From assembly GCA_964035545.1 (NCBI GenBank), contig OZ037767.1, positions 31,357,628 to 31,421,627 on the forward strand: a stretch of 64,000 nucleotides of DNA, given 5' to 3'. Position numbers and translations under genes: made by a program. Source of the stretch: Bugula neritina. Taxonomy: Eukaryota > Bryozoa > Gymnolaemata > Cheilostomatida > Bugulidae. This document shows, piece after piece, positions 33,040 to 44,242 of the stretch (positions within the stretch are counted from its first letter, which is position 1; each line of letters starts with the position of its first letter). The notes below the pieces were generated by a model. It searched no databases and was not told where the DNA came from. It saw nothing but the letters and a program-made list of their open reading frames with translations.

Positions 33040-35861
33040 AATAACAGTCTTGACAGAGGCAAGAGTGTGTTGTTGAAAGAGATGCTTTATCAATAAATTT
33101 GTTGCTATCTCCGTCGTCTTTAAAAAGCTTTGGTTGATATGGTTGCTATATTTGCTATGTTAATCTATAGTGTACTATTTGTTGAGGCATTTTCACAAAT
33201 TGAAAGCTTCCTTAAAAAGCCATAGGGTGTCACAATGCACTAAAAATAATAACCAGTTGAAGGTATTCTCAAAATAAAATTTTAAATCACATTTTTTTAA
33301 ATCTAACCATTTTGTAAATTTTTTCAGTGCATGGTAAAGAGTTTTCTGTAAAAGTTTAGAGTGGAAACACTAATGCTTAAAACTCCATTTTGAAAATTTA
33401 CAGCTTTGGGCAGTTTGAATACAGATTACAAAAGTTTATTTCAGTTATAATTTTTTATAATACATGTATATCAAATCTTTTTATTGAGTTACTAGATTTT
33501 AAATTGGCTTTTATTTTTAGCTGTTATCCATTTTTAGTTATAACAGTATCGGGTAACTATGCGTAAATACTATATATTATGTTAATATATTTCTGTTAGT
33601 TACACGCTGACTGTGGTGGCAGTTTATAGGTTTTGGTGTTGATGGTACTTTAAGTCTCCACTGATGCCATAAGGCAACGTGAAAACTATAATAGTAATGT
33701 ATGAAACAACATCTTAGTAAAAATATGCAAAGAAGTATAATAAGTCACCAAGTTATTGTCAAACAATTAAGATTTCATATTCTATTAAAATGCAAAGTTA
33801 TTAGTAATTATTAAAAATTATAGCTGTATTACCTGATTGGCTCTACTAGTTCTATAAAACGGCTGCACTAGTCATGGCTCTAGCACTTGACCCACCATGG
33901 CTAGGCCAAGTCTAGAACAAAGCTTGATGTGCAGCTTACAAGTATTTATATGGCTAGTTAAAAACTGATTAGTTTACAAGATGTGTAGGCTAACATAACA
34001 CAGTTCAAGACAGGTGCTAATGCTATGGAAAACAAATATGGTTAAAAGTTAATGAGAATAAGGTTGACAAGTTGAGTATAAGTAGTTTATGGGTGCATTT
34101 TCAATACTTGGGTTTCTATTTATTTGCACCAACAGGATGTGTTACAAAAGGGCCATGCTGACCGTTACACTGACTTTTACTTTTAGTTTGCTTAGTACAA
34201 AGCTAAAAACTCTAAGATAAAATACTTAGCACACAGAGTTGAAATCCTTTAAAGCTCTCAACAACAATGCTAAGCCCAACAATTATGCTGTTACTAAACT
34301 AAACTTTTCTTCAAAATTGCCCCACAATAGCAATGAGCTATTTTAGACTTGTTAGACATTGGTTGTTCCTATTCTTGAGCAGCCCATTTACAATTTGTGC
34401 ATTTTTACCAGTTTGTGCAGAAATGGAGATTTAGATGACATTTTCTAAAGGTCTCAATTAGTTTGAATTTGGATTAACCAAGGCTCATTAAATGCTTTTG
34501 ATAATCAAGTATTTCTAGCTATAGAAATTACTTTATGATTGATTACCAGTTCAAATTGTACCCATAAAATACTTTTGACAGTAACCATTTTTTACTTATT
34601 GGGAAGTTCGAGCTGTAGGTGCTGAAGAAGAGGCTATATAAGGACCCCCTTTGTTTGATCTCAACATTTCTGTGGTCTGTACATGTTGTTTTAGCAAGGC
34701 AGACATTGCATTGTCTAGCAAATCTATCAATAGTATAAGTGTCAGTAACCTTACCATTAGTCAATAGGAAGAGTTATCTATATCCTGCTGTCTGGGTATT
34801 TTTGGACTGTTGTTATTGGCAGATAATCGAATACATATTCTCAGTAAAATGTAAAATGTGGTACAAAGCCAACAATGCTCTTAGTCACCTCAAGAAATGT
34901 TTTCAGTTTTTAAAAGTTTATTTCAAAGTAGAGCCGCTACACCATTCAGACAAGTTCTAAATGCTAGCATTGTAAAAGCGAAAGGAAAGCTACAGGAATA
35001 TAGGCGAAGTATCACTTTGATTAGTTCCAGGTTGATAATAATTTAATCTGAAAATCTCAAAGTACTAGTTGGTTGCAAGTTGTTAACGCTATAGGTTATG
35101 TAGTACCAGTCGACTAAGGCCTACAGTGGGGTCTGAACCTTTACTCTGATAACTATAACTTTTGATATACAAACTTGAAACCACAAAGCCTCTGATGAAC
35201 ATCAGAAGCTTATTTATATATTATATCATTGTACAATAAGAATAATAATTATGTAGCTACTTAGTTTCATGAAAATAAAATTTTAAATAATCTTTTCCTC
35301 AAATTTTAACATTGTGTATAATTATTTTTCAGTGTAGCTTCTAAGTGTACTTTAGGTATGGCACATCAACATTCAACACCTTCAAGAAACTTGGTATACC
35401 TTATCGTCCTGTGTACATCCCTTTTCTAGGACACTACTATGACTTACTTACCAAGGTAAATACATCTTCTAAATTCTAGCTCTTGTGCATATTGTCATAG
35501 AGATAAAACTATTAATTTTATAGAGTTTGTCAGTTTTCTGCCCTCTAAAATGTCAGAATAGCTAATAACTTTACCCACCAGAAACATGTTATGTTAACAG
35601 ACTTGGACAGACATAGACAAAAAGCTAGCAAAACAGTTTCCTAACAAAGTTTATGGGTGAGTCATGAGAGAATATTCAGAATGGAAATTTTATTTCAAAT
35701 ACAAACATGGAAAATGGCTGCTACAATATCACTGTTTTTATAATGCTAATATAATAATTATATAGAAAATATTTTAATATATTGTTTCAATTTAATATAC
35801 AATATAGTTTAAAATTTTATTATAATATGCAATAATAAATATGGCGTGTGTGCGCGAGTGT

Positions 35862-35896
35862 GTGTATATATATATATATGTATATATATGTATATA

Positions 35897-35950
<54 letters not shown>
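35862..35950. repeat. (TA)n microsatellite
   Basis: TA run with ATGT interruptions in intron 3 of P450 copy 4. Confidence 0.95.
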
Positions 35951-35954
<4 letters not shown>

Positions 35955-38215
35955 ATGTGATGTATACTTTTCATACCATTCATAATATATCATTTAATAT
36001 AATCAAATGATAACAACATATTGTGTTGTAGAACTTTCCAAGGGCGCCAACCCATACTACAAACTAGTGATGCAGAGTTTACTAAAGAAGTTTTAATCAA
36101 GAAGTTCTCAAGTTTCATGAACCGACGCAGGTGAAAGTAGATGAAGACAGTATGATTGGTAATAACGTAGCTCTGATACGAGATGATCACTGGAAACACA
36201 TCAGAGTTAGCTTGTCACCAACTTTCTCTTCTGGTAAACTTAAACAGGTACACAGATACTTTAAAATACTTTAGTTGATTAAATGGATGACTCAGCATGC
36301 TGGGACAGCAAATTGAAAATTAAGTGCAGTGTGCTCTGTTTGAATACTGTAACACAATCCTGATGTCTATGTTTTTATTCAATGCTTAAATTATTTTATG
36401 ATGCATAAATTAAGGCTTAAAAGCAATTTAATTTTTTAGAATGAAAATAGTTGTCAACTTGTTATTAGCCTTTAAATGTTTAGGCTTACAGAAAAATGGT
36501 ATATATTCAAAGTGATTGGTAATTATCTTGAATAATAGCAGCTGGGATAAATCAAATGGTTTAAAATATTACGGCATGGTTGTAAGTTGTAAGTTAAAAT
36601 TATTGTTTGCATCCTGTATACTGTGTATAACCAGCCACCACAATTTCCTATCTCTAGAACAAAAGATTTCACTTAAGTTAGTTGAGTGACCTGTGCTTAT
36701 AATTCAATAAAGCATACAACTGGAGTTTGAGTTTTGGTATCATTCTCTCCCAAACATGAAATGAAAAGTTTATTGACATAATATCTAAAACATCTGAAAG
36801 TAGTATAGTGTCTGGTTGATGAATATTTTCAAGATGTATCCAGTCATCAGCCAGTGTGCTGACAAGTTTGTGAAACAGCTGGAGCTGACCGATGCCTAAC
36901 CCACAGTCATCAATCAGTGAGTTGTGTTCTTATGATACTGATTCCCAGTTGATTTGGTGATTTATTATAATTTGAGACAGAGTTGCTTGAGTTATATATA
37001 AGTTTAGTAACACGGCCTGTATGAGAATAAAATCATACAGTTATAATATATACTCTACAGTCAATTCTACTATTTCTACTTTCAGTCTTGCAGCTGGCTA
37101 TACCATGGATGCCATAGCAAGAATAGCCTTTGGTTTAGATACTAACATCCAAGAAGAACCCAATCATCCATTTCTTGTTTACTCCAAAACTTTCTTTGGA
37201 TTTCCTTTAAACAACAGAATTACCACCAAAATAAAATTTTTTATTAGAATAGCGTGTCTCCGTGAGTTGAACTTTTAAAATTATTTTTTTTACATTTCAT
37301 GTTTACTTTGCTGCGCACGCCATAGTTTGTATACTTCTTCAAAATTATACAGGAAATGCTATGAAAATTGGTGCAACTTGTGTTGCTAAACAGCATAGTA
37401 TGTATAACATACTATCAAACATTGTACTGTATATTATCTGTTTGTATGCATAACATGCACAATTCCATCCATGTTATTGCAGTTTTGTGCTCAAGGAAAA
37501 TGAAAGAATTCCTCAACAGGTTTTTTGATGTATATTTCCCTGGCAGTGAGATTACAGACTACTTCTATGGTTTAATGACTTCTGTGCTCAGTGAAACTAC
37601 AGAAGAGCTTCAGGTTAGTACTGAAATAGACTAAGAGTTTCAGTGTTTAGTCAGCCTACTCATTTTCAGTTAGTAAAGTAATTATTCATGGTTAATACTA
37701 AGAGTTGAAAATTCAAAGAAAATGCATTTGAAAAAATTCAGATAACTGTGAGAGTTGTGCACCCTCTGCAGGGACTTTCCCTTATCTTTAGTTGTATAGG
37801 TTAAATTTCATATTAATGGTGAAGTAGCTACAGTATATGGTATTTTGATCATCTGTAAAATACAATGCAATTGTTCTTCTTAGAAAAGAAAAGACTTCAT
37901 ATCAATGTGCTCAGATAAAATGGTGGATATAGATAAAGTTGAAAAAGGTAGTATTGTGGTAAAATTGTGTATAGTAACTAATACTTGTATCCCCCTTACT
38001 ATTATTATCTTCATTCCCATGGAATGCGTGTTTTCTTAGGTATACATCATTACATAGCCATAGTATTGTAACAGCTAAGTGTTATGTTGGCAATGATGGG
38101 ATTAGCTATTATTCCCAGCTACTTACTACTACTGACGTGACTGGATTAGCTATTGTTTCTGACGGCTCACAGGAACACTTATATAATCAAGATAACCGGG
38201 ATTTCCCTGCGAAGT

Positions 38216-38293
38216 TCGCTCGATTCGAGCGATTCCTTTGTTCTAGCCCTGCGAATCCCCTGCGATTCGAGCGAATTCCCTCGAATTCGCTCG
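38216..38293. promoter_or_regulatory. LTR U3 palindrome cluster CGAGCGA(A)
   Basis: Two inverted pairs: TCGCTCGA / TCGAGCGA at 38216-38232 (1-nt spacer) and CGAGCGAATTC / GAATTCGCTCG at 38268-38293 (4-nt spacer). They end 30 bp before the TATA box. Repeated identically in the 3' LTR (46158-46235). Likely cis-regulatory; binder unknown. Confidence 0.6.
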
Positions 38294-38322
38294 GAACATT
38301 CTGGTGGGAATGTTTCCCAATG

Positions 38323-38329
38323 TATAAAA
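38323..38329 (+). promoter_or_regulatory. LTR TATA box
   Basis: TATAAAA followed by GGGAGCCC; the same motif is at 46265-46271 in the 3' LTR. Expected to start the genomic transcript about 30 bp downstream. Confidence 0.7.
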
Positions 38330-38672
38330 GGGAGCCCTCAACACAGTAGAGTCAGTCTTCAGCCAGCAGCACAACAGGACACATCTCGGAGCTACCAAGC
38401 CAGGACAATAACACACTTAGTTAATTATCTTATACTTTGTTTACCAGTTTACTAGTAAGTTTTCCATACATGTAAGGAGTTGTCCTCCCTAACTGCTATT
38501 TTTGGATTTATATATATTATGGAGTAAATAAAGGGGATTGTGAGTATTACATTTCTTATTTATTGTGCATAAATACCCTCCTACAAAGAGTCACTGTGTT
38601 CAATCAGCTAACAACCCACACCAATAATTGCATGCAGCGAATCATAACATTCTACGCATAAAATTATTACAC

Positions 38673-38690
38673 TGGTGGCAGCAGTGGGAT
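38673..38690 (+). other. Primer binding site, tRNA-Leu-like
   Basis: TGGTGGCAGCAGTGGGAT starts one base after the 5' LTR. It is complementary to a tRNA 3' end ending CTGCTGCCACCA. From memory this resembles metazoan tRNA-Leu (AAG/TAG) apart from about one base. The host tRNA is not in the window, so the isoacceptor is an inference. Confidence 0.75.
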
Positions 38691-38740
38691 AATCGTCTGG
38701 TACAGACTAAGCTGATGCTCCCCTACGGGGAGAGACAACA

Positions 38741-39841
38741 ATGGATCCATTGAGGCCAGCGCCAGAGCTCGGGCCTGATGATGAACCAGCAGGAGGACGC
38801 TTCACCCTAGAGACATTGATTCGGACTCTCTGGGAAGACAGGGCAGCTGCACAGGCTCCACCTGGTGACAGGTTCCGCCTTAAAGCGCCAGTCTTCGACG
38901 GTGAAGGAAATGTAGAACAATTTCTACAAGAATTCCGCGAGGTGGCCGTGGCCTCCCAGTGGCCGGCCCAGGTGGAATTACTGCAACTACGGTCCTGCCT
39001 GACAGGTCGAGCCAAGCCCTATGCGGTAGGCCCGAATAGGGACCACATCATAGAGGCTCTGCGCGGCCGCTTCGGACTTACCGTCCGGGACGCGAGAGCC
39101 CGCCTACAAGGACTCCGACGAGACCCTAAGGTCTCACTACAGGATCACGCCAACAAAGTGGAGCAGCTGGTCCAGGTAGCCTACGGTAACGTAGACCTGG
39201 AGTCACGCCAGGCCATCACCTTTGATATCTTCCTGCAATCGCTCAATAACCTGAGCCTGCAACGGTATCTCTTGGCAGCTGGGGTCGACACCATTGAGGC
39301 TGCTCTGACCAGAGGAAAGGCGTACTACCAGATCGGCGGGAGTCAGGACTGTGACAGCAGTGCCCGACGAGTCGAGTCAGACTGGGGAGAGGCTGCCGAA
39401 CACATTCAGCCGAGGCCTCAAGTAGCGGCCGCCGCCACTACACCACCAACCCCACCCGAACTCTCCATGGTATTGGAGGTGGTGGACAAACTGCAAGAAG
39501 AGATCGCAACATTGCGACGGGCCCAAACTACTGACAGACCGGATCGGTCATACGGTAGTCAGCCCAACAAGGACGCTCAGTTAGAGCCTAGGGTAGCAGC
39601 TACTGCGCCTACCCCATCGACCTCAGCCGAAGTCTCCATGGTACTGGAGGTGGTGCGAGATCTACAGGCCGAAGTTAAGGCCCTGAGACGGGCCCAAACT
39701 ACTAGCCGGCCGAATCAGCCACGTAGTAGTCGCCCCGAAGGGTCTTCTCTCACGTGTTGGAAGTGTGGGACAACAGGTCATGTGCAACGAGACTGTCCCC
39801 GAGGACGCAGCGGTCCTTTAAACACCCAAGGCCTGCGGTAA
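38741..39841 (+). CDS. gag: Gag polyprotein of gypsy element
   Basis: 366 aa. Structural protein that assembles the virus-like particle and packages element RNA. The ATG at 38741 is the first in a good long frame after the primer site. Central region (roughly residues 45-210) has the look of a gypsy capsid (QFLQEFREVAVASQWP, DARARLQGLRRDP). Two similar segments near residues 230-330 (SMVLEVV..LRRAQTT) form an internal duplication. A CCHC zinc knuckle, CWKCGTTGHVQRDC, is at residues 339-352 (39755-39796). TAA is at 39839-39841. Ribosomes are expected to leave this frame at the slippery site 39817-39823 a few codons before the stop. Not disrupted. Confidence 0.95.
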   Translation: MDPLRPAPELGPDDEPAGGRFTLETLIRTLWEDRAAAQAPPGDRFRLKAPVFDGEGNVEQFLQEFREVAVASQWPAQVELLQLRSCLTGRAKPYAVGPNRDHIIEALRGRFGLTVRDARARLQGLRRDPKVSLQDHANKVEQLVQVAYGNVDLESRQAITFDIFLQSLNNLSLQRYLLAAGVDTIEAALTRGKAYYQIGGSQDCDSSARRVESDWGEAAEHIQPRPQVAAAATTPPTPPELSMVLEVVDKLQEEIATLRRAQTTDRPDRSYGSQPNKDAQLEPRVAATAPTPSTSAEVSMVLEVVRDLQAEVKALRRAQTTSRPNQPRSSRPEGSSLTCWKCGTTGHVQRDCPRGRSGPLNTQGLR

Positions 39842-39860
39842 TCTCCGCCACCCGCAGGCC
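39817..39860 (+). promoter_or_regulatory. -1 programmed ribosomal frameshift signal (gag to pol)
   Basis: Heptamer TTTAAAC at 39817-39823 lies in the gag frame as T TTA AAC, the canonical X XXY YYZ. After a 6-nt spacer a perfect 9-bp stem follows: GGCCTGCGG (39830-39838) with CCGCAGGCC (39852-39860), 13-nt loop, the gag stop lying at the loop start. CTCC in the loop could pair with GGAG at 39881-39884 to form a pseudoknot (weak). The -1 frame then runs open to 44199. Confidence 0.92.
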
Positions 39861-42800
39861 GAGTCTCCAGACTCACCCGAGGAGGGTTTACTCTGCACCC
39901 AGGGAGGCGCAGACGGAACCCCCCTCATCCGAATGGCAAGCTCCCCGGAGAACTTGGAGGCCGAAAGGCCTGCCCGAACCTCCAGCTTGGCCACTCAACA
40001 ACCGGTTCGCGGGGTTACCCGAGGAGGTTGTGGAGGAGGATACTGATTCCGACCGGGATTTCCCCCGACTGCCCTCCAAACCTCAGAAAACCCCCGTGGT
40101 CCCTAGGACGTGTAAGAGGCCTACCGTCCAGACCCAAGAAGTGTCTCCCCCAGAGACAGACTACTCGAAACACACCCAACCATACGGAAGCAGCTATTTC
40201 CTGCCCGGCAAGATTGCGGGCAAAGCTGCCACCTTCCTGTTGGACACCGGGTGCACCACAAACCTTCTGAGTAGGCGTCTCTTCGACACTCTTGGCGCTC
40301 GGGAGCGGGAAAGCCTCAAGCCGTATAATGGTGAGCACGGTACGTTGGCGGACGGATCGAGCATACCATTTTACGGCCTCATCTCACTACCCGGAAGAGT
40401 TCGGGATCTCGTAATCCACGAGACCTTCATAGTGAGTCACCTGAAGGAGGATGCTATCCTTGGCATGCCCTTCCTTGAGGAGCACCAATGCCACATGGAC
40501 TTCAACAAGTCAGCAATAGTGGTGGATGGCAAGGAACTTACCTGCGTGGATAAGTTCGGCAGGCCTCTGGTAGGAGGCGTACAGGTGGTCCGGGACAGCC
40601 TGATTCCCGGGCGCTCTCAGGCTACACTCCGGTGCAGGGTCAACTGCAAGGAGATCTCTGAGCTAGGGGTTGTGGAGGGCATGCACAGAAAGGTACAGTT
40701 GGCAAACAGCCTGAATCGGCTAGACTGCCGTGGAGAGTTCCTGGTGCAGTGCATCAACCCCTACGCGGAGCCGGTGAAGTTATCGGCTGGTTCGCTGGTG
40801 GGCAGGTATCACTCGGTTCAGGAGACTGATGTTGGGCCCACACTCGATGCGACGTCGGAGACACCGAGTCGCCCCCTGGAGTCTGGCATGGGACCAGTCC
40901 CAGAGCATGTGGCGGAGCTATACAAGGGAGCCTGTGGTGGTTGTGGAAGTAACGTGGAGCGCCAACGGATGGCCCAGTTACTTCGAGAGTACCACGATGT
41001 ATTCAGCCAAGGAGACGAGGACATGGGGTTGACTAACGTAGTGCGGCACGAGATACCCCTAGTAACAGGGACTGCCCCCATACGACAACCCACTCGACGG
41101 CTGGGCCCGGAAAAGGAGAGGGAGGTTAGCCGGCAAGTCCAGGACTTGCTTGATCGGGACCTGATTGAGCCAGCCCACGGTGCGTGGAGCTCACCAGTCG
41201 TTCTGGTCAAAAAGAAGGATGGGAGCTGGAGATTCTGCGTTGATTACCGCAAGTTGAACAGCGTCACCATCCAGGATGCCTACCCTCTCCCCCGGATAGA
41301 CGAGTCGCTAGATGCCCTCGCGGGAAGTAGATACTTCAGCACGCTGGACCTACTGAGTGGATACTGGCAAGTACCCCTCAGTCCTGATGCACAGGACAAG
41401 GCCGCGTTCATCACTCGCGATGGCCTCTGGAAATGGAAGGTGTTGCCATTCGGGCTGACATCCGCCCCGGCCACCTTTCAGCGGCTCATGGAGCAGGTCC
41501 TCAGTGGGTTACACTGGAAGACGCTGCTAGTCTATCTGGACGACGTCATTGTTATCTCGCCAGACTTTTCGACTCATGTCAGTCGTCTGCGCGAGGTCTT
41601 TGACCGTCTCCGGGCCGCCGGGCTAAAGCTTAAACCCTCGAAATGTGCCCTCCTGCAGCAGGAAGTCAAATATCTCGGACATGTGGTCAGCCGGGACGGC
41701 GTTGCCACCGACCCCGAGAAAGTACGGGCCGTACAAGACTGGACTGTTCCCCAAGATATCCATGAACTGAGAGCGTTCCTAGGACTGGTGGGATATTATC
41801 GGCAATATATCCCCGAATTCGCAGGTGTGGCACAGCCATTGAATCGGCTAACCGCCAAAGGAGTCCGGTGGCGTTGGACTCAGGAAGAGCAGCAGGCTTT
41901 TGATCATCTCAAGGCCCGGCTAGTGGAGGCACCCATCCTGGCCTACCCCGACCCGACCAAACAGTATATCTTGGATACAGATGCCAGCGACCACAGCATG
42001 GGGGCTGTGTTGTCCCAGGTACAAGGAGGTACCGAGGTAGTGGTGGCGTATTACAGCAAGGCCCTCTCCACCGCCGAAAGAAACTACTGCACGACCAGGA
42101 AGGAACTCCTAGCAGTAGTTAAGGCGGTGAAGCATTTCCGGCCATATCTATATGGTAGAACGTTCAGATTACGAACTGACCATGCATCGTTGATATGGCT
42201 GTGCAAACGGGCCGAACCCTCCAGCCAGGTTGCCAGGTGGCTCGAAATACTTGCAGAATTCTCATATCGGATTGAACATCGCGCCGGCCGGAAGCATGGA
42301 AATGCTGATGGTCTGAGCCGTCGTCCAGAGAGAGACTGCAAGCAATGCCTCCATATAGAGAAGCGGGACGGGGGACCCGCCCGCTCGGAAGTTGAGACAC
42401 AACTGAAGAAAACAGAAGCCTACAGGTGGGAACAAGGCCGACTGCAATCCGATGTCCATTCAGATGCTGTCCAGGCCCTTCGGGTCAACCCCACCTTAGC
42501 CAGAAATGTCCGGGACTTGTGCCGATTACAGGAAACCCTGCCGGGGGTAGTGGGAGAGATATTCAGGGCCAAGAAGGAGGGGCGCCGGCCAGGTGAAGAG
42601 GAGCAGCGGCAGAAGGGCGTTGAATTCCAACAGTTCTGCCACCGCTGGGACTCCCTCAAATTCAACTCGGACGGATTGCTAACCATCTCCTTGGCAGCAG
42701 ACAGGCAACACCAGGAACGGGAGCGGGTTGTGTGCCCACACCCCCTCCGGAGAGAGCTCATCTGGGAGACTCACAAGCAAGCCCATGCGGGGACCAGTAG

Positions 42801-44199
42801 AGTGATTCGGTGCCTACAGATGCGGTGGTACTGGCCTGGGATGACAAGGGATGTGAGGCTACAGATCCGGCAATGTGAAATCTGCCAGGCGAGTAAGCAT
42901 GGCCGTTCCACCGAGACCACGGGACGGCGCAGGCTGTACGCCGGTCGCCCGTGGCAGACAGTGGCAGTCGACTTGGTGGGTCCCATGCCGACGTCCGCTC
43001 GTGGAAACAACTGGATTCTGGTACTAACGGATCATTTTACTAGGTGGGCAGATGCCTTGGCAATCCCGGACGCCTCCGCCCCGACGGTAGCCCGAGCTTT
43101 AGATCAGCACGTTTTCTGCTATTTCGGGCTACCGGAGCAGATCCACACAGATCAAGGGGCACAGTTCCAATCACAGCTGATGAGGGACCTCTGTCGGGTA
43201 TGGGGGGTCAACCAAAGTAGGACCACCCCCTACCACCCCCAAGGAAATGGCGTAGTGGAACGCAACAACAGGATGTTGGGCGACGCCCTGAGGAGTCTAC
43301 TACTAGGGAAAAGCCAAGAAGAATGGGACGCCGTGCTACCCCAGATCATGCGTGCATATCGCAGTACTCCCCACTCTAGCACCCAGGAGACACCCAACTT
43401 CCTAATGCTAGGCCGGGAAACGCGGGTCCCGGATCATCTCACGTACCACGTCCCCCTCCCAGAGGGACCTGTCCACGAATACGTGAGAGAGCTGGTTGAT
43501 AGGATGAGGACGGCCCATGAGGTCTTAAGGGAAAAACAATGGCAAGTGCGAGGGGAAGACTCGGACGAGCCCCCACTCTACCAGGCTGGCGATTGGGTAT
43601 GGATGATTAGTTACAGGAGGAAGCGCGGACAGTCGGCTAAATTACAGCCCAAGTTCGTGGGACCATACTGCATCATCGAAGTGCTACCCAATCACACGTA
43701 CCGCGTAGAACGCTCCGGACAGATTTCCGTCCAAAGCGAGAAACGCTTAAAACCGTACTGGGCCAGCCCTGGGGCAGTAGGACAAGCACCACCGCTCCTG
43801 GAGCCAGCACGACGACCCACCGGGGGAGGAAGGGCGCCCCCCACCCGAGAGTGGGAACTTCCCTATAACATACCGGAGGGAAACCCCGAAGCACAAGAAC
43901 CACCCCCCACTGTGCAAGAGCCCCCCGAGCAACCAGCACCTCAGGCGCCCCCACCAGTAAGACCACCCTCCGCCATACCAGAGAGGTTAGACCCACCTAC
44001 CCTGGAAGTAGGAGAGAGTAGAGCCACCAACCCTGGGGGACAGGCCACTTTGCCAGACACAGAAGGCCTAAGGCGTAGCCAGAGGACTCGAAGACCTCCT
44101 GGGTACTTAGGGGAATATTACTGTGGCCAGATAGGGAAAGGATACCCTAGCTCGGAGGACGAAGGGCCCCCCCTTGTATTACAACTATTCACCACCTAA
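39823..44199 (+). CDS. pol: Pol polyprotein of gypsy element (PR-RT-RH-IN)
   Basis: About 1458 codons in the -1 frame after the slippery site; probably made only as a Gag-Pol fusion, since no ATG in good position was needed. Domains in order: aspartic protease with LLDTGCTTNLL (DTG at about 40243); reverse transcriptase with FSTLDLLSGYWQV and catalytic YLDD at 41533-41544; RNase H with TDAS near 41977-41988; integrase with HHCC zinc finger (HKQAH..CEIC, about 42770-42890) and DDE residues in VAVDLVGP, HTDQGAQF and GVVERNNR; GPY motif near 43657-43668. A long proline-rich tail follows (from about 43760). No stop or frameshift. Last bases overlap the ORF3 frame. Length and order are typical of Ty3/gypsy; the tail is longer than in many. 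Confidence 0.95.
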   Translation, partial: HPRPAVISATRRPSLQTHPRRVYSAPREAQTEPPSSEWQAPRRTWRPKGLPEPPAWPLNNRFAGLPEEVVEEDTDSDRDFPRLPSKPQKTPVVPRTCKRPTVQTQEVSPPETDYSKHTQPYGSSYFLPGKIAGKAATFLLDTGCTTNLLSRRLFDTLGARERESLKPYNGEHGTLADGSSIPFYGLISLPGRVRDLVIHETFIVSHLKEDAILGMPFLEEHQCHMDFNKSAIVVDGKELTCVDKFGRPLVGGVQVVRDSLIPGRSQATLRCRVNCKEISELGVVEGMHRKVQLANSLNRLDCRGEFLVQCINPYAEPVKLSAGSLVGRYHSVQETDVGPTLDATSETPSRPLESGMGPVPEHVAELYKGACGGCGSNVERQRMAQLLREYHDVFSQGDEDMGLTNVVRHEIPLVTGTAPIRQPTRRLGPEKEREVSRQVQDLLDRDLIEPAHGAWSSPVVLVKKKDGSWRFCVDYRKLNSVTIQDAYPLPRIDESLDALAGSRYFSTLDLLSGYWQVPLSPDAQDKAAFITRDGLWKWKVLPFGLTSAPATFQRLMEQVLSGLHWKTLLVYLDDVIVISPDFSTHVSRLREVFDRLRAAGLKLKPSKCALLQQEVKYLGHVVSRDGVATDPEKVRAVQDWTVPQDIHELRAFLGLVGYYRQYIPEFAGVAQPLNRLTAKGVRWRWTQEEQQAFDHLKARLVEAPILAYPDPTKQYILDTDASDHSMGAVLSQVQGGTEVVVAYYSKALSTAERNYCTTRKELLAVVKAVKHFRPYLYGRTFRLRTDHASLIWLCKRAEPSSQVARWLEILAEFSYRIEHRAGRKHGNADGLSRRPERDCKQCLHIEKRDGGPARSEVETQLKKTEAYRWEQGRLQSDVHSDAVQALRVNPTLARNVRDLCRLQETLPGVVGEIFRAKKEGRRPGEEEQRQKGVEFQQFCHRWDSLKFNSDGLLTISLAADRQHQERERVVCPHPLRRELIWETHKQAHAGTSRVIRCLQMRWYWPGMTRDVRLQIRQCEICQASKHGRSTETTGRRRLYAGRPWQTVAVDLVGPMPTSARGNNWILVLTDHFTRWADALAIPDASAPTVARALDQHVFCYFGLPEQIHTDQGAQFQSQLMRDLCRVWGVNQSRTTPYHPQGNGVVERNNRMLGDALRSLLLGKSQEEWDAVLPQIMRAYRSTPHSSTQETPNFLMLGRETRVPDHLTYHVPLPEGPVHEYVRELVDRMRTAHEVLREKQWQVRGEDSDEPPLYQAGDWVWMISYRRKRGQSAKLQPKFVGPYCIIEVLPNHTYRVERSGQISVQSEKRLKPYWASPGAVGQAPPLLEPARRPTGGGRAPPTREWELPYNIPEGNPEAQEPPPTVQEPPEQPAPQAPPPVRPPSAIPERLDPPTLEVGESRATNPGGQATLPDTEGLRRSQRTRRPPGYLGEYYCGQIGKGYPSSEDEGPPLVLQLFTT

Positions 44200-44242
44200 C
44201 CACACCACCAGGGAGGCTCGATATCGGCAGGGGATCACTTCG

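Larger units (their letters stand above)
37955..38671 (+). repeat. 5' LTR
   Basis: 717 bp, begins TGTGGTAAAATTG and ends ATTATTACA. TATA box TATAAAA at 38323-38329 and AATAAA at 38527-38532 suggest U3-R-U5 borders in that span. I saw no difference from the 3' LTR by eye. Short open frames inside it recur at the same place in both LTRs and are not regarded as genes. Confidence 0.96.

Noticed and set aside
32790-33062. 90-aa minus-strand frame rich in Ser-Arg-Asp
   Set aside because: Product of the GATCGATCT repeats in the TIR element; no gene-like features.
38137-38455. Open frames of 70 and 100 aa in the LTR (repeated at 46079-46397)
   Set aside because: They lie across the LTR promoter region, have no known motif and exist only because the LTR is duplicated.
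39888-43996. Many minus-strand frames of 60-130 aa inside the gypsy pol
   Set aside because: They are antisense shadows of a GC-rich coding sequence with no motif of their own.
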